A stretch of 64,000 nucleotides of DNA from Bog-159 sp049516155 (GCA_049516155.1 JBEKTJ010000040.1:27346-91345); one strand, 5' to 3'. Shown: positions 36,361-45,490, numbered from the stretch's first letter. Program-made: numbers and translations. Notes: generated by a model not told the origin, from the sequence alone.

Positions 36361-37722
36361 ATGAAACCACGTGGACTGCTTGCGGCGGTGATCGTGCTGG
36401 CGGCATTGGGCGGCGTGCTCTACTGGTCCAACCGGAAACAGAAGGCCGATGCCGCCAAGCCCGCCGCCGATACCACTGCCACTACCAAAATCCTGGCCAT
36501 CCCGGACGATCAAATCAAGGAAGTCGATTTGAAAAAGACAGGCGCGGAGACCACCGTGCTACGCAAGGGCGACGACGGCAAATGGCAAATCGCGGAACCC
36601 AAGCCGTTGCGCGCCGACCAGGACGCTGCCAAGTCGCTGGTGAGTTCGCTAGGGACGTTGAATGCCGACAAAGTTGTGGAAGATAAAGCCGCGGATCTGT
36701 CTCCTTACGGCCTGAGCGCACCTACACTCGACGTGACCGTGGTAAAGAAGGATGGCAAATCGCAGGATTTCCTGATAGGCGACGATACACCCACCGGCGG
36801 TGGCTCCTATGCCAAACTGGCCGGCGATGCGCATGTTTACACCATCGCCAGCTACGTGAAGACCGGCATCGATAAGACTTCCAACGACCTGCGCGACAAG
36901 CGCCTGCTAACCTTCGATCAAGACAAGCTCACCCGCGTGGACGTGCAGCCGGCCAAGGGCGAGGCCATCGAATTCGGCAAGAACAATCAGAACGATTGGC
37001 AGATTTTGAAGCCCAAGCCGATGCGCGCCGACGGCTCCCAGGTGGAAGAGTTGATCCGCAAGCTGAAGGACGCCAAGATGGACGCCACCATTTCGCAGGA
37101 CGACGCTAAGAAGGCGGCTACCGCATTTGCCTCGGGGACCAAGGTCGCGACGGCGAGTGTCACGGACTCGAGTGGGACCGAAACGCTGGAAGTGCGCAAA
37201 GACAAGGACAAGAATTACTACGCCAAGAGCAGCGCGGCTGGTACGGATGGCGGCATATATAAGGTGACGGCCGATTTGGGCGACGGACTCGACAAAAAGG
37301 TCGACGATTTCCGCAACAAGAAGCTTTTCGATTTCGGTTGGACCGATCCCACCAAAGTCGAAGTCGGCAAGCTGGCTGTCGAAAAGAGCGGCGACAAGTG
37401 GATGAGCGGCGCGAAGCAAATGGACGCATCTTCGGTGCAGAGCGTCGTCGATAAGCTGCGCGATCTGGCCGCCACCAAGTTCCCCGATAGCAACGGCGCC
37501 AGCAGCGGCGCCAGCGGCGGCGGTACACCGGTGTTGGACATCACGGTTACCTCCAACGCCGGCAAGCGTGTGGAGAAAGTTTCCATCACCAAGCAGGGTG
37601 ATGCATATTTCGCGAAGCGTGAGAACGAGCCAAGCATCTATCAATTAGACAACAAAGCGGTGGAAGACCTGCAAAAGGCCGCGAACGAGGTCAAGCCCTT
37701 CCAGCCGCCGAAGAAGAAGTAA
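36361..37722 (+). CDS. DUF4340-domain membrane-anchored protein
   Basis: A 453-residue protein with an N-terminal anchor (GLLAAVIVLAALGGVLYWSN), then repeated DUF4340 units: IPDDQIKEVDLKKTGAETTVLRKGDDGKWQI, LTRVDVQPAKGEAIEF and WQILKPKPMRADGSQVEELI. DUF4340 proteins are regularly encoded after GldG-like genes. The domain probably faces the periplasm and belongs to the same transporter complex. The exact role is unknown. The last residues are lysine/proline-rich. Confidence 0.88.
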   Translation: MKPRGLLAAVIVLAALGGVLYWSNRKQKADAAKPAADTTATTKILAIPDDQIKEVDLKKTGAETTVLRKGDDGKWQIAEPKPLRADQDAAKSLVSSLGTLNADKVVEDKAADLSPYGLSAPTLDVTVVKKDGKSQDFLIGDDTPTGGGSYAKLAGDAHVYTIASYVKTGIDKTSNDLRDKRLLTFDQDKLTRVDVQPAKGEAIEFGKNNQNDWQILKPKPMRADGSQVEELIRKLKDAKMDATISQDDAKKAATAFASGTKVATASVTDSSGTETLEVRKDKDKNYYAKSSAAGTDGGIYKVTADLGDGLDKKVDDFRNKKLFDFGWTDPTKVEVGKLAVEKSGDKWMSGAKQMDASSVQSVVDKLRDLAATKFPDSNGASSGASGGGTPVLDITVTSNAGKRVEKVSITKQGDAYFAKRENEPSIYQLDNKAVEDLQKAANEVKPFQPPKKK

Positions 37723-37768
37723 GCCAGGCCTGTTGGCCTGTCTCGCCTGTCTTGAACCGAGCTATCGC

Positions 37769-39082
37769 GTGAACGGCCTTCTAACCGACCTCTACGAATT
37801 AACCATGGCCGCCGGCTACTACGACGCCGGCAAAGCCCACCAGAAAGCCACTTTCGAGCTCACCATCCGCCGTCTGCCCGCGCATCGAAATTACGTCATC
37901 GCCGCCGGCCTGACGCAAGCCATCGATTACCTGCTGAACCTCAGCTTCACAGCCGAAGAAATCGAATACCTGCGCGATTTGCCGGCGTTCGCCCGGGCCT
38001 CCACCGGCTTCTTCGATTATCTGCGCGGCTTCCGCTTCACGGGTGATGTTTTCGCGGTGCCCGAAGGCACGCCGCTATTCGCCGGCGAGCCGATCATGAC
38101 TGTGCGGGCCCCCATTATCGAAGCGCAAATTCCGGAAACCTATCTGCTGTCCGCGCTGACATTCCAGACGCTCATCGCCAGCAAGGCCGCGCGCATGGTG
38201 GACGCCGCCGCCGGACGCGCCGTCGTGGAATTCGGCACCCGCCGCGCCCACACTCCCGAAGCCGGCGTGCTGGGTGGCCGCGCTGCGTACCTGGGCGGTT
38301 GTGCGGGCACCAGCAATACGTTGGCGGGATTTCGCTACGGCGTGCCCGTCTACGGCACCGCCGCGCACTCCTGGGTGCTGTCGTTTTGCGGCGAAACCGA
38401 AGCCTTCCGCAAACTGCAACAGACGCTGGGCCCCTCGACCGTACAACTCGTGGATACTTACAACACCATCGAAGGCGTGAAAAAAGTCGCTGCCATGGGC
38501 CAGCCCTTATGGGGCATCCGGCTGGATAGCGGCGATTTCCAGGCGCTTTCGCGCGAGGCGCGCGGCATTCTGGACCAGGCCGGATTGCCAGACGCCAAGA
38601 TCATGCTCTCCGGCGACCTGGACGAGTACGCCATTCGGGACCTGGTCGCCTCCGGTGCGCCCGTGGACGCATTCGGCGTGGGCACCCAACTGGCCACCTC
38701 CGCCGACGCGCCTGCCATGGGAGCGATTTATAAACTTGTGGAACTTGACGTCGGCTGCGGCATCAAACGCTTCACCGCGAAACTGAGCCAGGATAAGGCT
38801 ACCCTGCCCGGCGCCAAGCAGCTTTTCCGTTTCGACGAACACGATATCCTGGCACGCTCCGGCGAATGCAGCAATGGCCAAGCCATGCTTCGTCCGGTGC
38901 TACTCGGCGGAAAGTTGGTCGAGCCGCTGCCGGACTTGAACGCCGCGCGCGCGCGGGCCGCCGCATCGCTCGCCAAGCTGCCCGCATCGCTTCACAGCCT
39001 GGATCCCGCCGAGCCTTGGCCCGTCAGAAACAGCAAGGACTTAACCGCTCTCATCGAGCGTACCCGGAGCAATGTGGGATGA
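37769..39082 (+). CDS. pncB: Nicotinate phosphoribosyltransferase
   Basis: About 437 residues from the GTG at 37769 (VNGLLTDLYELTMAAGYY); a TTG 12 codons upstream is also open. Family motifs include LTDLYELTMAAGYY, FEFGTRRAH-type EFGTRRAHTPEAG, GCAGTSNTLAGFRYGVPVYGT followed by AAHSWV, GIRLDSGD and KIMLSGDLDEY. The enzyme makes nicotinate mononucleotide from nicotinate, PRPP and ATP in NAD salvage. The following nicotinamidase-like gene overlaps its stop (ATGA), linking two consecutive steps. Confidence 0.9.
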   Translation: MNGLLTDLYELTMAAGYYDAGKAHQKATFELTIRRLPAHRNYVIAAGLTQAIDYLLNLSFTAEEIEYLRDLPAFARASTGFFDYLRGFRFTGDVFAVPEGTPLFAGEPIMTVRAPIIEAQIPETYLLSALTFQTLIASKAARMVDAAAGRAVVEFGTRRAHTPEAGVLGGRAAYLGGCAGTSNTLAGFRYGVPVYGTAAHSWVLSFCGETEAFRKLQQTLGPSTVQLVDTYNTIEGVKKVAAMGQPLWGIRLDSGDFQALSREARGILDQAGLPDAKIMLSGDLDEYAIRDLVASGAPVDAFGVGTQLATSADAPAMGAIYKLVELDVGCGIKRFTAKLSQDKATLPGAKQLFRFDEHDILARSGECSNGQAMLRPVLLGGKLVEPLPDLNAARARAAASLAKLPASLHSLDPAEPWPVRNSKDLTALIERTRSNVG

Positions 39083-39609
39083 AGACAGTTTTTGTAGACA
39101 TCGACACCCAAATCGATTTCCTGTTTCCGGCGGGTGCGTTGTACGTGCCCGGCGCCGAACGGCTGCTGCCCGCCATTGCGCGCTTGAACCAATTCGCCGC
39201 CGCGCAGGGGATCCCCCTGATTTCCACCACTGACGCGCATAGCGAGGACGATCCCGAATTCCGACAGTGGCCGCCGCACTGCGTGGCTGGCACCACTGGT
39301 CAGTTGAAGCCCTCTGAAACGCTGGTTGCCCATCAGACGATCGTCGAAAAGCAGGCATTGGATGTTTTTTCGAATCCCAACTTCCCCGCGCTGCTCGACT
39401 CCCTCGCAGCCGATCGATACGTAGTGTACGGCGTGGCCACCGATTATTGCGTGCGTTGCGCGGTCACAGGTCTACTCGCCACCGGCAAGGCAGTCGCCCT
39501 AGTGACCGACGCCATCGCCGCCGTGAAACCGGCGGACGGCGCCCGTACAATTGCGGAATTTACCGATCGCGGCGGAGTACTCACAAGTGTAAGTGAACTT
39601 GTGGGCTAA
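39079..39609 (+). CDS. Nicotinamidase/isochorismatase-family hydrolase
   Basis: A 176-residue cysteine hydrolase. It starts MKTVFVDIDTQIDFLFPAGA with the catalytic Asp, has STTDAHSEDDPEF and the metal/substrate region PPHCVAG, and the catalytic Cys in GVATDYCVRCAV. The ATGA overlap with the nicotinate phosphoribosyltransferase gene and the matching pathway step (nicotinamide to nicotinate) favour nicotinamidase (PncA-like). Confidence 0.87.
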   Translation: MKTVFVDIDTQIDFLFPAGALYVPGAERLLPAIARLNQFAAAQGIPLISTTDAHSEDDPEFRQWPPHCVAGTTGQLKPSETLVAHQTIVEKQALDVFSNPNFPALLDSLAADRYVVYGVATDYCVRCAVTGLLATGKAVALVTDAIAAVKPADGARTIAEFTDRGGVLTSVSELVG

Positions 39610-39630
39610 GATGTGGTGTGGGTCCTATGA

Positions 39631-40449
39631 ATGGGTAAGTTCGACGGTCAAGTAGCGCTGATTACCGGCGCATCCTCGGGCATTGGAGCGGCGCTGGCCC
39701 GCGCATTCGCCCAAGAAGGCGCGCATACCATCCTGATGGCTCGCCGCGCCGAGCGGCTCGAAGACCTGGCGCGCGAATTGACCGATGGTAAGCGCCGGTC
39801 GATCGCGGTAGCCGGGGATGTCACCCGCGACGGCGACCTGGAGCTCGCCGTCGAGCGCGCCCGCGCCGAATTCGGCCGCCTGGATATCGCCGTGGCGAAC
39901 GCCGGCTTTTCCGTTGCCGGCCGTCTCGTCGATCTCACCCTGGACGATTACCGGCGGCAGTTGGAAACCAATGTCTTCGGCGTCCTGCGCACGTTGTTCG
40001 CGGCGCTCCCCGAGCTGCGCAAAACCAAGGGCCGCATCGTCCTGTTGGGCAGCCTCGCGGGGGCCATTTCGCTGCCGGGCGGCACGGCCTACTCCATGAG
40101 CAAGTTCGCCCTGGCGGGACTCGCCGATGGCCTCTCCCACGAACTGGCGGCTGACGGCGTGACCGTCACCCACGTCATGGCCGGCTTCGTAAACACCGAG
40201 ATTTACCAGATCGACAATCAGGGGGTCCCGAGGCAAGATCCGAATGCGCGTTGGCCGCCCAAGCGGATCACGCTCTCGCCGGACCGCGCCGCGCGCCAGA
40301 TCGTTTCCGCCGCATACCGGCGCAAACGACTGCAGATTGTCACCGGGCACGCCAAGGCCAGCATCTTTTTCCAACGGATGGCGCCGGGGATCGTGTACTT
40401 CGCAATCTCCCGCGCGGTCCGCAAGATCGGCTACGCGCGCCGGAACTGA
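39631..40449 (+). CDS. Short-chain dehydrogenase/reductase
   Basis: A 272-residue classical SDR: cofactor loop TGASSGIGAALARAFA, ARRAERLEDLA, NAG motif (VANAGFSVAGR), catalytic Ser region LLGSLAGAISLPGG and YSMSK (Tyr and Lys). The basic ARR after the second strand suggests NADP(H). The substrate is unknown. It follows the nicotinamidase gene by 21 bases and may be part of that transcript. Confidence 0.88.
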   Translation: MGKFDGQVALITGASSGIGAALARAFAQEGAHTILMARRAERLEDLARELTDGKRRSIAVAGDVTRDGDLELAVERARAEFGRLDIAVANAGFSVAGRLVDLTLDDYRRQLETNVFGVLRTLFAALPELRKTKGRIVLLGSLAGAISLPGGTAYSMSKFALAGLADGLSHELAADGVTVTHVMAGFVNTEIYQIDNQGVPRQDPNARWPPKRITLSPDRAARQIVSAAYRRKRLQIVTGHAKASIFFQRMAPGIVYFAISRAVRKIGYARRN

Positions 40450-40469
40450 AGCAGGCGCGGGCACCCGCA

Positions 40470-41333
40470 CTACACACTCACTACCGGACACGGCGACTGC
40501 CGGATGATCGCATAAGAGTTGGTCCGCAGCCTGCCGAAAACCCCCGCCGCCGACCCGCGCCCGATCACCAGCAATCCCGCATGCCGTTTCTCGGCCATCT
40601 CGCAAACCACATTGGGCGGATCGCCCATCTCGATGGCCAGTTCGGCCTTCGTGCCGAAGCGTTGCTGCAAACGGGCCAGGTCGTCCCGCAACACCAGCTC
40701 CATCTCCCGCGCGCATAGGTCTTCCGGCCCGACGGCCGGTGAATAGGCCATCGCATGCACCACCGTAAGCCGGGCGCAGAACTCCTTCTGCATGGCCGTG
40801 GCCCACTCCAGAACCCCGCAACTCTGCGGTCCCAGATCGATCGCGCAAACGATGTCCCGGAACGGCGTCGGCTGCGCTTGCGGCGCTTCTTCCAGATGCA
40901 CGCCCGTCCACACCGGACAATCCGCGTCGTGCAGCACCTTGGCGGTGACGGATCCCACAATGAATCGCCGGAACGGCCCGTAACCGTGCGTCGGCATCAC
41001 GATCAGGCCGATATTCTCCGCATGCGCGTATTTCACGATCTGCCGTGCCGGATCGCCCTCCAACACCACCCGCTTCGCTGGCGTGCCCGCCAATTCGGCG
41101 GCCAGGAACGTCTCCAACTCCTTCTCTACCTGGGCCGCGCGATTGGTATACAGCTCGGTCAGCATCGAGCCGCCGATCTCCAGCGCGCCAAACTCATAGT
41201 GCGGCGGAGTCAAGACATGCAACAAAGTCAGCTCGGAGTGGAAACGGTCCGCCAGCGTCTTGGCATACCGCGCCGCACCCAGCGACCGCTCTGAAAAATC
41301 GACGGGCAAAAGGATCTTAGTTAACGACTTCAT
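40470..41333 (-). CDS. Tandem universal stress protein (two UspA domains)
   Basis: 287 residues from MKSLTKILLPVDFSERSL, with GGGAGG ribosome site. Residues 1-150 and 150-287 each form a UspA domain. The first has the ATP-binding loop GLIVMPTHGYGPFRRFIVGS with SVTAKVLHDADCPV. The second has GLLVIGRGSAAGVFGRLRTNSYAII and ends RQSPCPVVSV. It is 54 bases after the NapC-like gene and so is probably the last gene of the multiheme cytochrome operon. Usp proteins bind ATP and sense energy or redox stress. Confidence 0.9.
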   Translation of the reverse strand: MKSLTKILLPVDFSERSLGAARYAKTLADRFHSELTLLHVLTPPHYEFGALEIGGSMLTELYTNRAAQVEKELETFLAAELAGTPAKRVVLEGDPARQIVKYAHAENIGLIVMPTHGYGPFRRFIVGSVTAKVLHDADCPVWTGVHLEEAPQAQPTPFRDIVCAIDLGPQSCGVLEWATAMQKEFCARLTVVHAMAYSPAVGPEDLCAREMELVLRDDLARLQQRFGTKAELAIEMGDPPNVVCEMAEKRHAGLLVIGRGSAAGVFGRLRTNSYAIIRQSPCPVVSV

Positions 41334-41387
41334 AAAACCTCCCGCACATGCGGCGCGCCAGCGCATCTCCGCGTCTCCGCGCCGCCT

Positions 41388-42839
41388 TTATTTCTGCGCC
41401 TTACCCTCGACGACGCCCAATTCCGTCAGTATTTTAGGCGCCGCATCCTCCATCGCCAGCAGGTTATGGCAGGCGCCGCAGTCCTGCGTAACCTTTCGCC
41501 CATCGGCGCTGGCGTGGCTGTCGTCGTGACATCGGAAACACCCCGGAGAGTCCGTGTGTCCGATGTTATTCGGATATGTACCCCATTTGATCTTCATCGC
41601 CGGGAATACATTCCGGTTGTAGATAGCGAGTACGCTCTGCGCGGTCTTGGCAACGTCCGCCTGGCGTTGCTTGTAAACTGCCGGGTAGGTATCGCGATAG
41701 AAGGCCTCCACGGCAGCCGGTATCCGGACCGCCGCGGCTTCCCGCGTGGCATAATCCACTTTCAGGATTTCCACGCTCTTCTTGCGGGCGAACGGCAAGG
41801 TTGCCGAAAGATCTCCTGCGAACATGGCCTCGTCCACCGCCCGTTCCGGCAGCTTATAACTGTGCGACGGCCGATTGTGGCAGTCGATGCAATCCATCTC
41901 ACGGATGGACAAACCCTTGCCGTCCGCCGGCGCACCCGCCGCAAGGTACACCGTCTTTCCGCCAGGTCCGCTGTATTCGATCCAGGGAATCGTCTGGCGT
42001 TGCGGGTCCGAATGCCCGTAGCGGATATGAACCCCGGGACCCAGATGCGTCCCGTGGATTCCAACACCCTTGTTGCCGCCGCCGATCTTCATCAGCAGGA
42101 CGGTCTTAGTCAGTGAGTTATTTTCGTCATCGCCGAAATTGTTGACGATCCGCAACCGGTCTTCGCCGTACTTCTGCGGCCAATGACAAGCCTCGCAGGT
42201 CTCGCGCGCGGGTCGCAGATTATGCACCGGCGTGGGGATGGGGGTCTCGTAGGTGTGGAACATCACCGCGAATACCTGCCGGATACCGGAGAGCTTGCTG
42301 CGCACAAACCACGATTCGCCCGGCCCGATGTGGCATTGCACGCACTCGACGCGCGAATGCGGCGAACTCTGATAGGCGGTGAACTCCGGCTGCATCACCG
42401 TGTGGCAGGTTTGCCCGCAAAACGAGACCGTCTCCATATACGAGACAGCGCCGTAGGCCAACTGGCTGGCGATCACGATATTGGCGAACGTAGTGACGCC
42501 CACGAACGTCAACAGCCGCCGGAATTCCATGTTCTTCCAGTTCAACGGCGGAAAGCTGGCCGGATACAACCCGCGCTGTTTCTCCCGCTTGTTGCGCATG
42601 TAAATCCCCAGCGGAATCAGGACCAGCCCCAAGAAAAACAATACCGGAAGCAAGAGGAACGCGAGAATCCCGTTATAGGGATTGTGTACCCCGCCACGCA
42701 TAGTCGTGGGGAGCACGAACAGCCAGAACACAGTCGCGGTAGTAACCACCACCACTCCAATCAGGCTGATCCAGTTGTTGCAAAGATGTACCAGCGGCGA
42801 AAGTTGCGCAAGCCATTTGCCCTTCGGTGCTTCGTTCAT
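41388..42839 (-). CDS. NapC/NirT-like multiheme cytochrome c, membrane-anchored
   Basis: A 483-residue protein. Three hydrophobic helices lie in the first 175 residues (including ISLIGVVVVTTATVFWLFVL and GILAFLLLPVLFFLGLVLIP). The heme sites are one CX3CH (CGQTCH, the form seen in NapC/NrfH-like proteins) and five CXXCH: CVQCH, CEACH, CIDCH, CFRCH and CGACH. It starts four bases inside the cytochrome b gene (ATGA overlap). Proteins of this class pass electrons between the quinone pool and periplasmic partners. The extra membrane helices and long C-terminal domain set it apart from the 200-residue NapC. Confidence 0.88.
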   Translation of the reverse strand: MNEAPKGKWLAQLSPLVHLCNNWISLIGVVVVTTATVFWLFVLPTTMRGGVHNPYNGILAFLLLPVLFFLGLVLIPLGIYMRNKREKQRGLYPASFPPLNWKNMEFRRLLTFVGVTTFANIVIASQLAYGAVSYMETVSFCGQTCHTVMQPEFTAYQSSPHSRVECVQCHIGPGESWFVRSKLSGIRQVFAVMFHTYETPIPTPVHNLRPARETCEACHWPQKYGEDRLRIVNNFGDDENNSLTKTVLLMKIGGGNKGVGIHGTHLGPGVHIRYGHSDPQRQTIPWIEYSGPGGKTVYLAAGAPADGKGLSIREMDCIDCHNRPSHSYKLPERAVDEAMFAGDLSATLPFARKKSVEILKVDYATREAAAVRIPAAVEAFYRDTYPAVYKQRQADVAKTAQSVLAIYNRNVFPAMKIKWGTYPNNIGHTDSPGCFRCHDDSHASADGRKVTQDCGACHNLLAMEDAAPKILTELGVVEGKAQK

Positions 42840-44542
42840 TTGGAGACGGTCTCCCTGCCGGCGGTGGCCCCGGCGGGAGCCTCCTCCTCCCGCATCTCAG
42901 GCGGCGCTGCGTGCGGGTCCGGCTCTTTTACGCTAACACCGGTCAACCACGCAGTATCCATCGGGTAAACGTCCGGATCGAAAATCACGGCGTAGAAATG
43001 CCAGACCACGATCGCCAGCGTAGCCAGCAGCGCCTCGTAGAAGTGCACTGAGGTAGCCACGTCCAGCCATGTCTTGGGAAACAGGGACAACATCAGGTTG
43101 TTGCCCCAAAGCATCAACCCGGTGACGATCATGACAATGGCGCCCCAAACCACCGCCCAGTATTCCGCCTTTTCGATGTAACTGTGCGCGGAGCGGCCGG
43201 GCGGCTCCGACCGCAATCCTACGTTATAGCTGAAGTTGGCCAGCGCTTCCCGGGCGTCCGCGGCCTTGGGGAAAAGCTCCATCCAGTGCCGGCGCAGGCT
43301 CCGGTTGGTGGCCAGTGAGATTACATGCGTCAGCGTAACAGCCATGAAAACCACGGCTGCGATGCGATGCACGATGCTTCTCACGTTGCCATCCCGCAAC
43401 AGCGACAGACGGGCCCACCACTGGTCCGAGTATTTCAGCGCGAACCCCGTCCAGACCAGAATCATAAACGAAATGACCAATAGACCGTGTTCGACTCGCT
43501 CGAACGGCAGCATGCGCACGTTGGGCCGGCCTGGCAGTTCATTGTTCGAACGCACCGCACCGCCACTGCGCAGCCGCAAAAGCTTACGCAACCAATCGCC
43601 GCCGTTATGCAGCAGCATCAGCCCGATGGTCAAGGGGATCGTCAAAAGGTAGAACTGCCTCACCCAGCGCATGGCGGGCGCCTCCCTGTGCCCTTCCGCC
43701 ACATGCACCTGGCTGATCGCAAAACGTTTTCCGGCGCCCTGGTGACATTTGCCGCAGGTGGCCGCCAGATTCTTCGGATTAACCTTCGAACGCGGATCGG
43801 CCGACGGCAGAATATTGTGTACCCCATGGCAGCTCGCGCAATTGGCCACGGTCTCGCTGCCTTCCCTTGCCGCCAGCCCGTGAAAGGATGCGTCGAAGCT
43901 TACCACGCGGTCTGCGGGAAGCCCGAAGCGGCGCGACAGTTGGACGTTTCCATGGCAACTGCCGCAGGTGTCGCGGATGTTGCCGGCGTAAACCGTGGAA
44001 GCCTTGTCGCTGGGCGCCAGGATGGAGTGCTCGCCGTGGCAGTCGGTGCAGATGGGCGCCTGTGCGATACCTTTGGCCAGCGCCTGCCCATGTACGCTGG
44101 TGCGGAACTGGTCCGCTACCTCGCTATGGCACATCCCGCAAGTCTCCGGTACCTTCTCCCGGAACGCCGCCGACTTGGGCCGCAACAACTCATGCGCGGC
44201 GCCGTGGCATACGGAGCAATCCGGCGCGGCGCCGTTGCCGCTCCTGGTAGCTTGCCCGTGCACTCCGCGGTCGTAATCCGCCTGCTGCCCCTGGTGGCAC
44301 TGGCTGCAGACCGGTTTCGGCACGTTAGCCGGATGCGGATATTCGTCATGCTTGAGGTGGCACGAAGCGCAGGCGACCGCGCCGTGCGCGCTCTTCTCCA
44401 GCTTGGCCCCCTGATCGTCATGGCAGGCGGTGCACGCCGAGTTGTCCGCCGCGCGCACGGGAGTCGCGAACGCAGCCATCGATAATACCAGGCCGGCCGC
44501 GGCCACACAAATCCCCCAAGCGCTTGTTCCTGCCCTTTTCAT
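42836..44542 (-). CDS. Nonaheme cytochrome c fused to a cytochrome b-type membrane domain
   Basis: A 568-residue protein with signal peptide MKRAGTSAWGICVAAAGLVL ending near PVRAAD. The first 280 residues hold nine CXXCH sites: CTACH, CASCH, CSQCH, CSVCH, CGMCH, CTDCH, CGSCH, CASCH and CGKCH. Then follow about five membrane helices of the cytochrome b561/FdhI type with helix histidines that could ligate heme b (FERVEHGLLVISF, SIVHRIAAVVF, LTHVISL, VWHFYAVIF). The tail is acidic. It could move electrons between the membrane quinone pool and periplasmic hemes in one polypeptide. Its neighbours are a small membrane protein and a NapC-like cytochrome. Confidence 0.9.
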   Translation of the reverse strand: MKRAGTSAWGICVAAAGLVLSMAAFATPVRAADNSACTACHDDQGAKLEKSAHGAVACASCHLKHDEYPHPANVPKPVCSQCHQGQQADYDRGVHGQATRSGNGAAPDCSVCHGAAHELLRPKSAAFREKVPETCGMCHSEVADQFRTSVHGQALAKGIAQAPICTDCHGEHSILAPSDKASTVYAGNIRDTCGSCHGNVQLSRRFGLPADRVVSFDASFHGLAAREGSETVANCASCHGVHNILPSADPRSKVNPKNLAATCGKCHQGAGKRFAISQVHVAEGHREAPAMRWVRQFYLLTIPLTIGLMLLHNGGDWLRKLLRLRSGGAVRSNNELPGRPNVRMLPFERVEHGLLVISFMILVWTGFALKYSDQWWARLSLLRDGNVRSIVHRIAAVVFMAVTLTHVISLATNRSLRRHWMELFPKAADAREALANFSYNVGLRSEPPGRSAHSYIEKAEYWAVVWGAIVMIVTGLMLWGNNLMLSLFPKTWLDVATSVHFYEALLATLAIVVWHFYAVIFDPDVYPMDTAWLTGVSVKEPDPHAAPPEMREEEAPAGATAGRETVSK

Positions 44543-44555
44543 TTGACACTTCCAG

Positions 44556-44828
44556 TTAGTAAGTGGGGACGTTGTTCCAGACCTGGTAGAGATACAGGGC
44601 CGCCAGGGCGATGCCGTACACCGCCACCAGTATGGTCAGGGTCTTGCCCCAACGGTCGATCAGCGCCAGCCTGTGAGCCATGCTCATCTGCTGCAACGAT
44701 GCGCCGCCCTCCAGGTGGAGCGAATCGTCTTCGTGGCTCGCGACCGATTTCCTGTAGAAAATCAGCAATACCACGGCGATGGCCAATACGCCCCAAAACA
44801 CGGCGAACGGCAGTAAGTTGATGTTCAT
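44556..44828 (-). CDS. Small two-helix membrane protein
   Basis: 90 residues from MNINLLPFAVFWGVLAIAVVL, with a second helix LTILVAVYGIALAALYLYQVW. The loop between carries SLHLEGGASLQQMSMAHRLALIDRWG. There are no cysteines or heme sites. It overlaps the upstream Cys-rich gene by four bases and precedes the cytochrome b gene by 13 bases. A structural subunit of the cytochrome complex is the simplest reading. No family is recognised. Confidence 0.8.
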   Translation of the reverse strand: MNINLLPFAVFWGVLAIAVVLLIFYRKSVASHEDDSLHLEGGASLQQMSMAHRLALIDRWGKTLTILVAVYGIALAALYLYQVWNNVPTY

Positions 44829-45226
44829 ATGACCTCCTCTTTGAGTTGAACCGAAATACGTAGATCGACGGGGCGGCTGGGCAACGGCCTCCCGAAATCC
44901 TTGCCGGTGGCTTCTTCGATGGCTTCCACCACCAGCAATAGGTACGCGTCCAGGGCGCACTGCACTTCGTGGCGAGGTGCGCAACTGCCGTCGGGATCCT
45001 GCGCCGCACACACGGCGCACACATTCCTCCGGATAGCGTCGATGTAGTCCTCGATGTTGTTGCTATGGGTGGCCTGAATAGCTTCCGCGACTTGCGGAAA
45101 CAGGCGGAACAGCGCGCACTGGCCCGGTTCTTCAAGTCCGCACGTTCCGTCCATCTTACGGTCCGAACAAACCCCGCAGATGCGGTTGCGTACTAGCGCC
45201 TCATGCTCGGCCAACGTGCTGTCCAT
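44825..45226 (-). CDS. Cysteine-rich protein with duplicated CX2CX8CX7C module
   Basis: 133 residues with no signal peptide, so cytoplasmic. Two copies of the same module are visible: ICGVCSDRKMDGTC then CAL, and VCAVCAAQDPDGSC then CAL. In each copy the four cysteines are spaced 2, 8 and 7 residues apart and are followed by a helix (LFRLFPQVAEAIQA; DAYLLLVVEAIEEA). Four Cys per module suits an iron-sulfur cluster or zinc site. It is the first gene of the operon and overlaps the next by ATGA. I do not recognise a named family. Confidence 0.82.
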   Translation of the reverse strand: MDSTLAEHEALVRNRICGVCSDRKMDGTCGLEEPGQCALFRLFPQVAEAIQATHSNNIEDYIDAIRRNVCAVCAAQDPDGSCAPRHEVQCALDAYLLLVVEAIEEATGKDFGRPLPSRPVDLRISVQLKEEVI

Positions 45227-45490
45227 GTCGAATCCCTCCCGGGAAGTACACTGTTAGTGCACGCCGCTGGCCAAGCGTAACTAGCGTGTTTTTAGCTGTT
45301 TTGTGCCCACCGGCGGAGTGAGTGGGGATATTGACGCAGCCGCTACAGGCCTGCTGGGGCAAATACCACGCACGGACGCTGCCGTCGGCGGCTGGGGAAG
45401 TCGCAGAGCTTGCCGCGACAGATGCAAACCCGCTTCGGTAAGGGCAATTCACCTTTAAGGTTGGCCTTCTGGAAGCACGACCGGAGGGGA

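Noticed and set aside
33149..37722. Gliding motility locus
   Set aside because: Only the GldA/F/G-like trio and DUF4340 are present; these occur in many non-gliding bacteria.
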